A stretch of 64,000 nucleotides of DNA. Source: Phytophthora colocasiae. Taxonomy: Eukaryota; Oomycota; Peronosporomycetes; Peronosporales; Peronosporaceae. Position 1 is the stretch's first letter, and every line of letters begins with the position of its first letter. Position numbers and translations under genes: made by a program. The notes beneath the pieces were generated by a model. The model did no database searches. It worked only from the letters and a program-made list of their open reading frames with translations, and was not told the DNA's origin. Positions 1 to 10,581 of the stretch are shown here, piece by piece. The stretch is taken from the NCBI GenBank assembly GCA_018806915.1, contig JAGKQI010000052.1, forward strand, positions 248,001 to 312,000, written 5' to 3'.

Positions 1-377
1 TTAATCAAGGTACATCTGCATTTTACGACACCAGGTGGATATCCTCGCAATTTGCAAGATGAATGGAGCAACGTCGTGTACAACAGGTGATCCGGATTAA
101 TATGCAGCGTTAGTGCACAGCTGGAGGGATCTATTATCTCCGGGAGCAGCCGTCCTGCTTGTTCCTTTGGCGAGTTTGCCTAATGCGAAGACAGAACCTC
201 ATCGTTATCGCGTGATCGACATCTCCGCTGCAAAATAAGTTGACAATCAAAGGACAACCACTCGGACGTGCGTGCCTTGACTCAAGGCCTTCGAGTTGCA
301 GATCAAAACATGCAATTCCCGGAATAGTAAATGCTACCACATCAGCTCCAGGCACCTTCGTTTGCAAATTCTCCACC
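1..377. other. upstream flank of broken metallopeptidase gene
   Basis: No convincing gene is seen. Short frames on both strands have no recognisable domain. The stretch ends in a favourable start context (caccATGg) at 376-381 and probably contains the 5' UTR and promoter of the split gene that follows. I could not identify a clear initiator motif in it. Confidence 0.5.
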
Positions 378-1035
378 ATGGCGACAAATACTTCCAACTC
401 CCGTTTCTCCGTCAAGCAGCTTCTGTTTACTGCAGTTGTGGCTGTGGCTGCCAGCAGCGCTCAAGCAGCTAACTCGACTTCGGCTAACCACGCCACTTTT
501 AGGGAAATTACATCAACTGGCAACAAGTGTGTCCTTGGCAACCCCAACGCAGGAGGTGTCACCCGTGACCAGATCGACTGGGTCTGGGAGAACACCATGA
601 AGAAGTACGTCCCCGCTGCCGCCTTCCAGAACCTCATCTTTGACCAGCTCGTGAACAACAAGGGCAAACTCAACTACTGTGTGCGTTGGGACAACGACAA
701 ACCGTTGACAAAAGCCGTAGCGTTCAAGTTCCAGGCTATGATCGAGTCGCAGCTCAATTGTGGAACCACTGGTTGGTGGGTTACGAGTGCTGGCCGGTTG
801 AAAAGATCGAAGTCACTGTAGTCGGCTTTGCTGTGAAGGACAAGTCCATCATGGATTGGACGGATGACTCTCTTCGGCACCATTTACGAAGGTATTTTGG
901 ATGACGAAGGTAGTCCGAAATGCCCAGATGAGTGCTATAAGCACCAAGGTTGGGCTGCAACGATACAAGTGCTTGCAAAGGAACACCGTTCGACATGTCG
1001 TTGTGGCCGTCGACTTCTCCGGGTGAAGGTATCGG
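378..1035 (+). pseudogene. putative secreted zincin-type metallopeptidase, N-terminal part, frameshifted
   Basis: The ATG at 378 opens a product with a signal peptide (hydrophobic LLFTAVVAVAASSAQA about residues 15-30), then a cysteine-bearing ectodomain (NKCVLGNP, NYCVRWDND). The same protein continues in other frames: WLVGYECWPVEKIEV near 775-810, GTIYEGILDDEGSPKCPDECYKHQ near 867-940, and CKGTPFDMSLWPS near 974-1012. At least three frameshifts (about 760, 870 and 950) therefore break it. Coding similarity stops near 1035; the active-site part lies 4.5 kb downstream at 5590-5797. The metallopeptidase call rests on that second part. Secretion to the apoplast is inferred from the signal peptide. 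The intact family would be about 250-270 residues. Sequencing error could explain single shifts but not the 4.5-kb interruption. Confidence 0.6.
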
Positions 1036-1269
1036 TGACCCTAGGTATCATAATGGTGAAGATGTGATTGTGGATATGGAGGCTCAGAATCGATTATTAG
1101 ACTCTGTCGACCGGCGATTAAGCCCCAGTGGAAGATTTTATTTTGGATCGTATACTGAACTGATCAGGTTGACGACCTGGATTGCGGATCTGAAATGTGA
1201 ACAGGTTCCTATTGAACGAACAAACAATTTAAAGTGCGGAAGTTGATGCATTATGGAACCGTGCTAGTG

Positions 1270-2550
1270 GCTACCTAACAAGTCCTAAAGTGTGGCGCTA
1301 GTGACGGGGGACAATCCGTCGTTAGTGGAACAAGCACTTCAAGCTCGTCATTGTCACTGTCGACGTCGGTAGGAATGCTGATGGCCGGAGAAAGCTGAAT
1401 AGTCTCGCGTGGAACTCGACGCGCACGCCCACGTGGAACATCAGCAACACGACGCACGTACTCTTGCGAAATTGTCTTTATCACTGTCACGAATGTTGCT
1501 ATCGAGGGATGCGGTGTCGGGAATTGGCTTTTGCTCGCGGTTAAATCGCTCGAGGGGATTATTGGTTCTTGCAATGAGCTCGTTTTCCAGCCTGAATACG
1601 TTCCAGACAAATATTGGTTAAGCCACGTGCGGTTAAAGTACCCCCAAAACTCCATTTATAGATCACTCCAGTAGCGTAAGAGCGATACTAAGGCAGGATG
1701 AGCCCAACCTAGAATTCGCGTAGGCTTGCTCAAATTTTCACGGTTTGGTGTAACGCAGTGGAATTGAAAGAACGGTACTGCCTCATCGAGTGAAAACGAG
1801 AGCGGTGGGATCTCGATTGATCCGTGCACGTTACCTGAGTAATGCTGGTTTATAGCGTGGTGCACACGTCGAATAACTTCTGCTCCGACAGGCCGCGAAC
1901 TACGTTAGGGTTTTCCGTTGAGTAGAATTGACGTCTTAACTCTTCCCAAACTTGACGCACAGGCCATGCAACGTGCTCAATAGCTAAAAGATCTGCTTGG
2001 GCTTTCATTTCCGCTTCAACATTGACGACTGAGCTCGTTACGTCTCGGTCACGGCACGTGTGGCACCGTACGGTAGAGTAACCCATAGAAGCAACCGTGA
2101 ATTCCAACTTGCCACGACATCCTGCTCGAAACGATTGGAGCAGCGATAGACAATCTTTCTGGAAGACGACCATGCCCGAGTGTATTTGTACCCCTTGTAA
2201 ACGCACGTGGTACGCTCAGCACGCCTGGGAGTATTGCTACTTCCACCTACAGCTTGTTCAGATCCTAGTGCCATGTGTTCGTCGGCAACATCCGTCCATG
2301 GCTCAATTAGATCTGCTTGGTTGACTCGGCGATTGTTGTCGTCGTCACCAACACCTTCCGATCGACCGTGAGAAGCCACGGCACCCGTCTGCTCGACCTC
2401 AGCCGCGGCACCACCGCCCCATTCCAGCATGTTACTTCAGTTGAGCTTCTTGATACAACTTCCAGACTGATGGAGCAACTGAGTTCCTCTCCACTTAACA
2501 CTCCGAGGGAAACAAGAAAAAGCGTCTGCACTCCGCCACTAGTTTTCACA
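1270..2550 (-). pseudogene. Mutator-like (MULE) transposase remnant, catalytic core deleted
   Basis: Read on the minus strand in order. About 2430-2040 encodes an acidic segment, then a FLYWCH-like start (YKGYKYTRAWSSSRKIVYRC). About 2080-1850 encodes the AEMKAQADLLA / VRQVWEELRRQFY segment typical of oomycete MULEs. About 1865-1656 encodes the pre-core segment with PFFQFHCVT and RILGWAHPALVSLLRY. About 1655-1275 jumps straight to the C-terminal segment (WGYFNRTWL, FPTPHPSIATFVTVIKTISQEYV). The roughly 250 residues that normally carry the DDE catalytic residues between LLRY and the YFNRTWL region are missing, and frames shift between pieces. It is a dead copy on the strand opposite the LINE. 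No terminal inverted repeats were found. Confidence 0.65.
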
Positions 2551-2618
2551 TCCCTAATCTGATCATACGTAAGGTATGTGTCCGATCATAAAACCGATCA
2601 GTTCCGTATACGATCCAT

Positions 2619-3803
2619 TTGAGAGGTAACCGCCCCAGTGAGGCTAGCGATCTTGATGATGAATTGACTGTGAACGAATTTGCTATTGCGATTACAAAAC
2701 TGCGACCCCATTCGGCTCCTGGGCCGGATGGTTTTACAAGTGATTTTTATCGATTGGATCCCCAGGTATTTGGAGAAATTCTCTTTGTGGTGTTTCGATA
2801 CCAAGTGGAAAGAGGAATTTTATTGCCTCATCAAAGATACTCGTCGGTGGCCTTGCTTTTTAAGAAAGGAGATCGAAGTGTACCAGGAAACTTTCGACCC
2901 ATATCGCTGATGCCAGTGGAGATGAAAATAGTGTCACGTGTGTTGGTGAATCGCCTAAGGCCATTGATGTCAAAGCTAAGCCACCCTGACCAAAAAGCAT
3001 TTATCCCAGGACGTCGAATTGACCAGCAGGTAATGCTAGTGAGAGACCTCCAGCACCTTGTGACTTCAAGAAACCAAAAAGGCATTGCAACCTTTCTAGA
3101 CTTTGCTAAAGCTTACGATAGGGTGAACCGGCAATACCTCTTCCGGGTCCTCGAGCGTCAAGGTTTTGGACCTCGTTTCTTGTCATGGATTCGACTTATG
3201 TACAAGGATACTAGGTGCTCACTGATGATCAATGGGTGGGCACAAGACTCCTTGATACCAACAAGGGGTGTGAAACAAGGCGACCCTCTATCCCCGTATC
3301 TTTTTGCCCTCTCACTCGAACCACTTGGAAACCTGCTACGAGAACACCGAGACGCAGGAGTAAAGGTTGATCAAGATCTAAGTATCCCTGTAACTTTCTT
3401 TGCTGATGATACTGTGTTGTTCTCGAAAGGAAAGGCTCAGTTGCAAAGCCAGCTACAATTAGTTGACACTTACTGTGCCGGTTCTGGGGCTCTACTAAAC
3501 CACTCCAAGAGTGTTATAATGAGTCTGAATAATAGACATTCGGCACCAAGTGTTGATCCGCTACGCTCATTGGGACCGGATGACACAGTCAAATATCTAG
3601 GAATACCGTTTGGAAACAGCTATACTTCCACCATGCTCGCGAACCAATTGGATCATAAATTGATGGCACGTCTTCAGAGATGGCATGGAAGAGCTAGAAC
3701 ATTACTTGGACGAAGATTGATTGTGCAAACAGAGATTTTATCGATTTTGTGGTATTTTACAGCACTGGTATTAATCCCACTCAGGTTTATTAATCGCTGG
3801 TAA
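2619..3803 (+). pseudogene. LINE reverse transcriptase domain
   Basis: About 390 residues match a non-LTR reverse transcriptase. Visible motifs in order: KLRPHSAPGPDGF (about 29-41), NFRPISLMP, AFIPGRRI, a catalytic Asp in FLDFAKAYDRV, GVKQGDPLSPYLFALSLEPL, and the catalytic FADDT near residue 267. The first codon of the open frame is TTG, so the true start lies upstream or was lost. The frame is stopped by TAA at 3801-3803 while recognisable protein continues beyond it (SIVNRYVQVSASIKKLESAC), so this is a nonsense mutation and not a natural end. A second in-frame stop follows near 3888. Reverse transcription of the element RNA is the family role; this copy is inactive. Confidence 0.85.
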
Positions 3804-3831
3804 AGTATCGTAAACCGGTATGTACAGGTTT

Positions 3832-3982
3832 CTGCCTCAATAAAGAAGTTGGAGTCTGCATGCAAATGGCAAGGTTATAAGAAATAGACAAGACAGTTCG
3901 ATTTAAAAATATTGTCAGGTCATAAAATGGTGATATGCATCTTGGAAGGTTATCGGTTTTTCAGGCTTCTTTATTGAGGCAG
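3832..3982. repeat. 17-bp perfect inverted repeat inside LINE
   Basis: ctgcctcaataaagaag at 3832-3848 recurs as its exact reverse complement at 3966-3982, separated by 117 bp. It lies in the stretch between the two LINE reading frames. It could mark a local inverted duplication made during insertion (twin priming) or a foldback insertion. Confidence 0.8.
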
Positions 3983-4068
3983 AAGACTGTACTGTACAAC
4001 CGGGTAAGCGTGGGAAAACCGGGGTAAATATCGTACGCAGTGAGGAGAACGGTGTCGGGGTTCCGGAA

Positions 4069-5481
4069 GTGAAGCTGATCGTCCGTCGACAACAATTTCA
4101 GTTAGTGCAAAACTATGTCGTCGCTGGTCCACCTGATGATGAAAATGTCTGGTACCGACCGATGTTAGTTATGATAAGTGCACGATATGGAAATTTTTCG
4201 CGACCTCGATCTAGTGACTTCCTACTACAGGACCCACCACAACCAGCCGGGTGGAGGGCTACAATGCTTCCCCTGTGGTGGAGACAGATAATGAGGGAAT
4301 GGAACAAGACCAAGTGGTCAGAGGAAGTCTCACAGTGGCGCAACAGAATTAAGACTTTGCAATGGGCGCTGTCGTGCCCAATTTGGTGGAGCAAACTGAA
4401 GGATTTCCAGGTGCGAGAACCAACGTTGAATTTAAAACCTGTGGGTGCTGGCTCAACAAAATTTCGATGTCTTTGTCGATCGATCGCTGAAAAACACAAG
4501 TGGTGTTTAGCAGACTTTCTGGATGACAATCGTCATTGGCCAACTTCGACGACTTTCTTTACGAAGATTTGCTCAGAGGTACATCCAATCCTGGGCTCCA
4601 AAGTTAATCCTCACGACATCTTTACCTTATACAGGCAGCTCTCTCAAGTATTTTACCACGTTATTCCTGATTCGCAAGCTGGTGGAATCCAAGCAATGGA
4701 GATCACGCAGTTGCCGCCTGTATTTGGTGTTAAACTTTCTGACAACACAAATGCGCATTTCTTTCCCTATCTGCGCCCCCAAGACTGGAACAAGCTTCTT
4801 CAGCAAGTGCCGGTGTTGAACCGGCACCCTATGGAGGATCTTGGTTGCCCTGCTGGACGTATACATCAGATGCTTACTAGTCTGCTGTCACTCCGTGATT
4901 ATATGTTGCCTGTGGTTCATGATGTGATGGTACGAATGTTCTTCGGGGACTTAACAGTGGGTTCGCGATTGTACTTCCTAACGTCGCTCAACCCCACAAT
5001 TCAGCAGTGTGTTCGGCCAATATGTCAAGAGATTGAGACTGTGGAACATTGCTTTTTCGCGTGCTCATCGTTACAGCCGATGTGGCACCAGGTGTGGATA
5101 CACTGGGCAGGTGTTTTCGTGACGAAGTTGTCTTGGAGGTTGCTGCTCTTCCCAAAATCACAAGATATACACAGAAGATGGCGAAAGAACCAAAAGGTGA
5201 TTTTACTGCTTTGGAGAATTCACGTTGCAGTTACTTTTCATGCCACATGGAGACTTCGAAATGACATTCACTATCAGAAAACAAAGGCACTACTGCCAAA
5301 TGTGGCGAATATCCAGTCGTCATACAGGATGCATTATCAGTTTATTTACCAGCATGCGGATGAGCTCAACTGTGACCGGGAAACTATCACGCTACTGATC
5401 CAACAGTTAGGCTTTGAACTACCGATTGATATCCATTCGGAACGAATGCCCCAAATCTGGGTTGCCCATCAGTCAAGGTAG
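4069..5481 (+). pseudogene. LINE C-terminal region with zf-RVT-type zinc knuckle
   Basis: A 470-residue frame follows the reverse transcriptase and lies one base out of frame with it. Near residue 310-330 it has a CVRPICQ...EHCFFAC cluster (C-x3-C-x7-H-C-x4-C), the zinc-binding motif found at the C terminus of plant and oomycete LINE proteins, followed by W-rich sequence (MWHQVWIHW). The N-terminal half (YGNFSRPRS, MREWNKTKW) is the linker between RT and the knuckle. The frame starts with an in-frame ATG, but the surrounding organisation shows it is the downstream half of a broken ORF2 and not a separate gene. Confidence 0.75.
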
Positions 5482-5562
5482 AATATCTACAGCTATTGAA
5501 TTAGCTTGAGATCGTTGCAGGTTAGTCCAAAGAGTTGTCCACCTATCTAGTTAATCAAATAA

Positions 5563-5587
5563 TTTCTTCTTCTTCTTCTTTCTTCTT
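5563..5587 (+). repeat. TTC-rich microsatellite, probable LINE tail
   Basis: A run of TTC units (one interrupted) lies directly 5' of the point where metallopeptidase coding resumes. Many LINE families end in a simple repeat in place of poly(A), so this may be the 3' tail of the LINE. Confidence 0.6.
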
Positions 5588-5589
5588 GC

Positions 5590-5797
5590 TATCGGCACGG
5601 GCGGAGACTGGGGTCAACGCGTCGAAGTGAATGAATTGCTGAACACGATCGAGATGGAGCAGCAGAGAATCATGCTGCACGAGATCGGACACGGCTTCGG
5701 GTTGCCGGAGATGTACGTGGACGAGAACAAACCTGCAGGATACCCTGCTTGTGTCATGGATGACAGTGATACGCTGACGGACGGCGACGGATGGCTT
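5590..5797 (+). pseudogene. putative secreted zincin-type metallopeptidase, active-site part
   Basis: One frame encodes IGTGGDWGQRVEV, then a helix ending in the zinc-binding HEIGHGFGLPEMY, then KPAGYPACVMDDSDTLTDGDGW. HExGH followed by GxG and an acidic residue is the zincin active-site signature: two zinc-ligand His and the catalytic Glu. This is the missing C-terminal part of the gene broken at 1035. There is no ATG at the joint, so this piece cannot be expressed alone in normal form. After W near 5797 the sequence turns into retroelement gag in the same frame, so the last part of the peptidase is lost. The metallopeptidase assignment comes from the motif only; the substrate is unknown. 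Confidence 0.6.
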
Positions 5798-7012
5798 GAG
5801 CGCTATTATCAGCGCCAAAAGAAACAGCGACAGGAGGCGTCCGGGCGTGAGGCTATTTCGTCTAAGAAGCAAAAGGATAAGAAGCAATCGAAGCAGTCGA
5901 ACGGAACGGCGCTTCAAGAGTCGACTAGTAGAGACACTGCGAGAGTAAAGGTCGATCAGAAGACCAAGCCCAAGGCTAAAACAGAGGCTTCACGTCAACC
6001 TCCAGGTCCATGTCCGAAATGCAAGGCCATGCATTGGCTGCGTGAGTGTACGGAGGCAAGTGAGGACGAAAAAAAGGAGCTCGTACAGAAATTGCGTGAT
6101 GCGCGCAAGGCCAAGAAGGCGCGTACCAAACGCCTCGGTGAGCTTTTACCTAACACAGAGCGACATGTGGTATTGAATGGAGTCCTGGAGCTGCCGTACT
6201 GTCCTGATAGCGGCTCGGATTTCACTGTGATTGGACTTTCGCACTGGAAACGCCTTCTAGTTGCCGATCCGAGTGTAACGAAGGAAAAACTTGATACTCC
6301 TGTTCGCACCCAGGCATTTGGAGCGACGTGGGTGACAGCTGAATGGAAGACTTGTCTTCAAGTACTAATTCAAACTGCGGCTGGCCCTGTCGAGCCTATG
6401 GGATTAGTGGACGTACTTATTGTCGACGTGGACGATGAAGAGTTCATTGTGGGGAATGATTTGTTGGTGATGTTGGGTATTGACGTCGATAGACAGCTTG
6501 AGCAACTGGCCAGCCACAACATCGATGATTTGACCGGTGACCCAGTGGAGCTTGAAGCTGACGAAATGCCCGTGAATCCTGATAAAACTCCATCTGATGA
6601 CGATGATATTTTCGCTGCTGTTGAAAGATTGATTGATCGTGCGGTGGAGAATGGATTTCCTGTGGAACGTGTGGAGCAGTTGCGGACTATTGCTCATGCA
6701 TATGACGTGTGGCGCCTGGAGCTCCGAGCGGATCCTCCTGCTAGTGTCCCACCAATGGAGATTCGATTGAAAAACGGGGCTCGCCCCACGAAGTGTAAGC
6801 CCCGCAAATACCCGCCTCATATCAGGAAGTTTTTACGAGAATTTAACGCGCGTCTTGTTGCACTAGGACTGGTCTATGAGAATCCTGATAGTCGTTGGGC
6901 GAGTCCTGTTTTGCCGGTGAAGAAGAGCGCGGATCTATTGGACCTTCGACAAACGACAGACTACCGAGTATTGAATGACCAGACAGAAATAATGGCTGCA
7001 GTGATGCTGTAG
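5798..7012 (+). pseudogene. Gypsy-A gag C-terminus, protease, start of reverse transcriptase
   Basis: The open frame begins upstream within the metallopeptidase fragment (first possible codon GTG 5627) and runs on into gag. It holds a Lys/Gln-rich basic stretch, a nucleocapsid zinc knuckle CPKCKAMHWLREC (C-x2-C-x3-H-x4-C) near 6013-6051, an aspartic protease DSGSDFTVIG near 6205-6235, and the RT entry region (PPHIRKFLREFNARL, SRWASPVLPVKKSADL, TDYRVLND). It stops at TAG 7010-7012. The RT sequence resumes one base out of frame at 7015, so one base has been lost near 7007. Confidence 0.8.
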
Positions 7013-7014
7013 TT

Positions 7015-8124
7015 ATGGAAAATGCTCGAGGAATGAAACACTTTGGACTTTTTGATTTCTTGAAGGGTTTTTGGCAGTTGCCACTTGCAGAATTCTGTCA
7101 GGAATTGCTGTCGTACATGACTGACGAGAAAATATTCACACCCCGTCGTGTTCCTCAAGGAAGTAGTGACGCAGCTATTTTCTTCCAGAAGACAATGGAG
7201 ACATGCTTTGCGAGTTTACTCTACGAGCATCTACTTATCTGGATTGATGACTTGCTGTTGTACGCTGCTGACATGGATACATACATGGTTAAGTTGGGTG
7301 AATTCTTCGCGTTACTGAATCAGTTTGGTCTCAAGCTTAGTGCTAAAAAGTCCAGTCTCTATCAAACTGAAGTGAAGTGGTGTGGACGAGTGCTGGATCA
7401 CCAAGGTGTTCGCCATGATTCACAACGGATTGACACACTTCGGCAGATCCCGTACCCAAAGACCGCTGGCGAATTGCAGCAATTTGTCTGTGCTGTTAAC
7501 TGGATGAGAGAAAGCATTGTGGATTACGTGCGACAAGTACAGCCACTTCAGAAACGCCTGGATACCGCACTTGCTTCTACCAAACGTACGCGCCGTGCAG
7601 CAGCTGGAATTGTGCTGGAATTAACTGAAGACGAGCGCGTTGCTTTTGATAACGTCAAGGAAATGCTAGCCACATGTGCTACGCTCGATTTTCCTGATGA
7701 CTCAGCTACTACCTGTCTGTTTACAGATGCATTAGACATTGGGTGGGCTCTCATTGTGACTCAAGTGGTGAATTTTGACTCGAAGCTGCCGGCTACTGAG
7801 CAACAGCACCGGCTCCTCCATTGCATGAGCGGTACATTTACTGGAAGTCAGTTGAACTGGACGGTGACGGAAAAGGAGGCCCTACCTATTGTGGTCGCTT
7901 GTGAAAAGCTTGACTATCTCTTACTGCGTCCAAAGCCTTTTCGAATGTACTGCGACCACAGAAATTTAATTCACGTCTTCGCACCCCACCAGAATGTGAA
8001 GAAACATGTGAAAGGCAAGTTGTTGAGGTGGTCTATGAAGCTTTTGAACTACCGATACGTCGTGGAGCATGTGCCCGGCCCTGACAATGTTTGGGGCCGA
8101 TATGATATCTCGTTGGGCTGGTAA
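7015..8124 (+). pseudogene. Gypsy-A reverse transcriptase and RNase H
   Basis: Directly continues the previous frame after a 1-base shift. Motifs: FDFLKGFWQLPL, RVPQGSSDAAIFFQ, catalytic LLIWIDDLLLYAA (WIDD in place of the usual YxDD), LSAKKSSLYQ, and the connection region VKWCGRVLDHQGVRHD. RNase H follows with LFTDALDIGW and WTVTEKEALPIVVACEKLDYLL. It ends with HVPGPDNV, after which a frameshift near 8097 moves the reading to the next frame (FGADMISRWAG). Confidence 0.85.
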
Positions 8125-8879
8125 TCACTCAACAGCGAAGGTGAAGCGTCTTAGATCCCCTGAAGAAGCGACTATGGTGTCACCATCTACACGAACCTTG
8201 ACAGAGTCACAGCCATCGTCACTTCGACCTCTGGATGCTGATTCTTTCGTTTGGCCCACGGTGGCAGAACTTGCCGAGGTCCAAGCAACTTCGGACGCTC
8301 CGGCCAATGTAGATATTGCTGACAACGGCCTTTTAACCCTAGAGGGACGGATTTGGGTACCCAGCACGGCTACAGACCTGATCCAGCGCCTCTGTATTGT
8401 AGCGCATTGCAGGTGCACAAGGCCATCGTGGCCAGAATGTGATGCAGACGCATTTCTCTCGGATTTTCGCTATCGATGGAATTACAAACCATTGTCAAGA
8501 CTTTTGTGAAGGATTGCCTATTGTGTCTGCACTCTCGAGGGGAAATGTCATCCCACGCCCTTGGGGCGAAGTGATCGATTGCAAAACGCGTAATGGATTG
8601 CTACATTTCGATTATCTCTACCTGGGAAGCAGCTATGGCACAAGCAAGTACATCCTGGTCCTCAAGGACCATGCAACGCATTATTGCGAGTTAGTAGTTG
8701 CAGACACAGCTGACAGCAGAGTAGCGGTGGAAGCACTGCTGGATTGGCACTCGCGGTTTGGCCTGCCACCTGAGTGGGTATCTGATTGCGGTTCACATTT
8801 CAAGAATGAAGTTGTTGCCGAACTAGCACGTCGTCTACGTACTTTGCAGAAGTTCACCCCGCGTACTCACCTTGGATAA
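8069..8879 (+). pseudogene. Gypsy-A integrase zinc domain and core, two overlapping frames
   Basis: The 8069-8509 frame carries the linker and the beginning of the zinc-binding domain (LIQRLCIVAHCRC), then loses register near 8440. The 8439-8879 frame carries RPWGEVIDCKTRNGLLHFDYLYLG (first catalytic Asp), YILVLKDHATHYCELV and GLPPEWVSDCGSHFKNEV (second Asp). The HHCC domain is split between frames, so no functional integrase can be made. Confidence 0.75.
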
Positions 8880-9963
8880 ACGGATCCATAGAGAGGGTAA
8901 ATCGCGACATCCTACAAGTGGTGCGTGCAATGATCCTGGAGTACAAGATCAGCTACAAGGACTGGGTCTACTTGGTGCCGATAATTCAGGCAAACTTGAA
9001 CCACACTGCAGTTCCTTCTCTGGCGAATCGTGCCCAGTGGAGCTGTTTACGGGCTTGGAATGTCCAACACCGCTGCGTGAGTTCTATCTACCGGACCATG
9101 GCAAGTTGCAAACTATCCCTGACAGTGACCGAATTGAGGAGTATCTCGCAGAGCTGCGCTCCAGCATGCAAGTGATGCACAACGCTGTGGAAGACCAGCG
9201 TCTGAAACAGAGACTTCTGAATAAGAAGAAAGAGCGGGGGGAAAATCTCGTTAACTTCTCTGAAGGTGATTTTGTCTTGCGGTCACGAGTGGATGAAAAA
9301 CACAAGAACAAGTTGCAGGTGACATGGGTTGGACCTTATCGAGTATTACGTGCTGATGCACACTCATTTCACGTACAGCACCTCGTCACCGGTGACGAGC
9401 TTGATGTGCATGCATCTCGGCTGAAATTTTACGCTGACAGTAGCCTCGACATCACCGAGGAATTGTTGGAGCATGTGGCCTCGCAAGGAATATTGCTCGC
9501 TGTAAATGAGCTTAAGTCACATCGGTGGAACGAAGATATCCAGGACTTTGAAGTGTTAGTGAACTGGAAGGGCTTGGAGACGATCGAGGACTCTTATGAG
9601 CCAATGCAGAGCCTCGCTACTGATATTCACGTGTTACTAGACAACTATGTGGCACAAGCCCGAGACACCCGGTTATCTGACTATTGGCAGAAGCTTGCTG
9701 GAAACCGTGCACAACGAACTATTTCGACAACTACGGAGACCTTGCCTGCCAGCTTAGCGCATGTGCCATCAGGCAATGCGAAGGAGTCAAACGAATGCCG
9801 ACCGGTAAGAAACGCCGCCGCCAAACTGCCCGAAGTACTGTTAGCAGTATTTCTCAGCAAGGCGAAGGTACAAATGATAAAGAGACTGGCGCTGAGCGTC
9901 CAGGAGCTCGACGACGAGTCAAGCGGACCTCCAGTGAGAATAACTTGCCTCATGGACGCCTGA
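8872..9963 (+). pseudogene. Gypsy-A integrase C-terminus with chromodomain-like tail
   Basis: The first 50 residues are out of frame; the correct reading is at about 8918-9030 (KDWVYLVPIIQANLNHT). The frame is then correct from PVELFTGLECPTPLREFYLP onward. It includes the GPY/F region (LQVTWVGPYRVLRAD) and a C-terminal chromodomain-like segment (DFEVLVNWKGLETIEDSYEPM). Chromodomains at this position steer integration toward particular chromatin in chromoviruses. A basic, Ser/Arg-rich tail follows and continues in a shifted frame to about 10100. Confidence 0.75.
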
Positions 9964-10197
9964 CTAGAGTGGTGACTGTTGCTGCAGATGTGCCTAGTGT
10001 TTCGGACGCAATGCCAGCACAAGGACTCTGCAACGAGCAGCGGCATCAACTACGACGATCTAGCCGCAAACGCAAGGCGCGTACGGTTGGAACCCCGTAG
10101 CTTCACCAATGTGAATCTACACAAGGTCAATGATGCCGAAGTTAAACCCTTGCACGTTTTCCAGAGGAAGACGTGGGGAACTAAGCTTCGGGGGCAG

Positions 10198-10581
10198 TGT
10201 AGTAGAACCTAGGCTCTAAAGCTTAGTTCTAACGTGCAACAGACTGCGCACTCCCCAAGCAGACATCACAGACTGTGTCCTACAGCATCAGCTGAGGCAA
10301 CTTCATGTTCTACATGTTATAACAGGTCAGGCTGTTAGTGGCTGACTTTGTTTGCACTTGGAGCTTGTATGTCTAGCTACATGTATCCTTAGGAATGATT
10401 GCTTGGCGAGCAGCAACCTAAAGGAGTTCTGCCTTCAAGTACTCGTTCTCTCTGAGTGGAGGCTCGTTGCCGAAGCTCACTCTTCAATTTCTTATCAATA
10501 CACTAGGCTACAGTTCCTGCGGGCTAGCCCCCGCATTGCCTTGTGTTAACGACTTTGAATTTCGACCCCGGGAATACTACA
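10198..10581 (+). repeat. Gypsy-A 3' LTR (single copy)
   Basis: Begins TGTAGTAGAACC immediately after a polypurine tract (cgggggcag) and ends GGAATACTACA. The terminal heptamers TGTAGTA and TACTACA are perfect inverted repeats with TG...CA ends, as expected of an LTR. No second copy exists in the window, so the boundaries rest on these signals alone. Confidence 0.65.

Larger units (their letters stand above)
1036..5589 (+). mobile_element. degenerate LINE (non-LTR retrotransposon) splitting the metallopeptidase gene
   Basis: The insertion runs from the break in the metallopeptidase gene to the point where its coding resumes. It holds a reverse transcriptase (2619-3803), a C-terminal zinc-knuckle region (4069-5481) and a TTC-rich tail (5563-5587) that may be the 3' tail of the element. 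The hexamer TATCGG occurs at 1030-1035 and 5590-5595, at both gene breakpoints, and is a candidate target-site duplication. No apurinic endonuclease domain is recognisable, so the element is 5'-truncated or its 5' part is destroyed by the Mutator-like remnant at 1270-2550. The exact 5' limit is uncertain. Confidence 0.6.
5798..10581 (+). mobile_element. Gypsy-A: decayed Ty3/Gypsy retrotransposon without 5' LTR
   Basis: Domain order is nucleocapsid, protease, reverse transcriptase, RNase H, integrase and chromodomain-like tail, which defines Ty3/Gypsy. The 3' end is an LTR candidate at 10198-10581 preceded by a purine-rich cgggggcag tract. No matching 5' LTR is found; similarity begins inside gag next to the metallopeptidase fragment. 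The element therefore lost its 5' end by deletion or recombination. Frameshifts near 7007, 8097, 8440, 8880 and 9030 inactivate pol. Confidence 0.85.
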
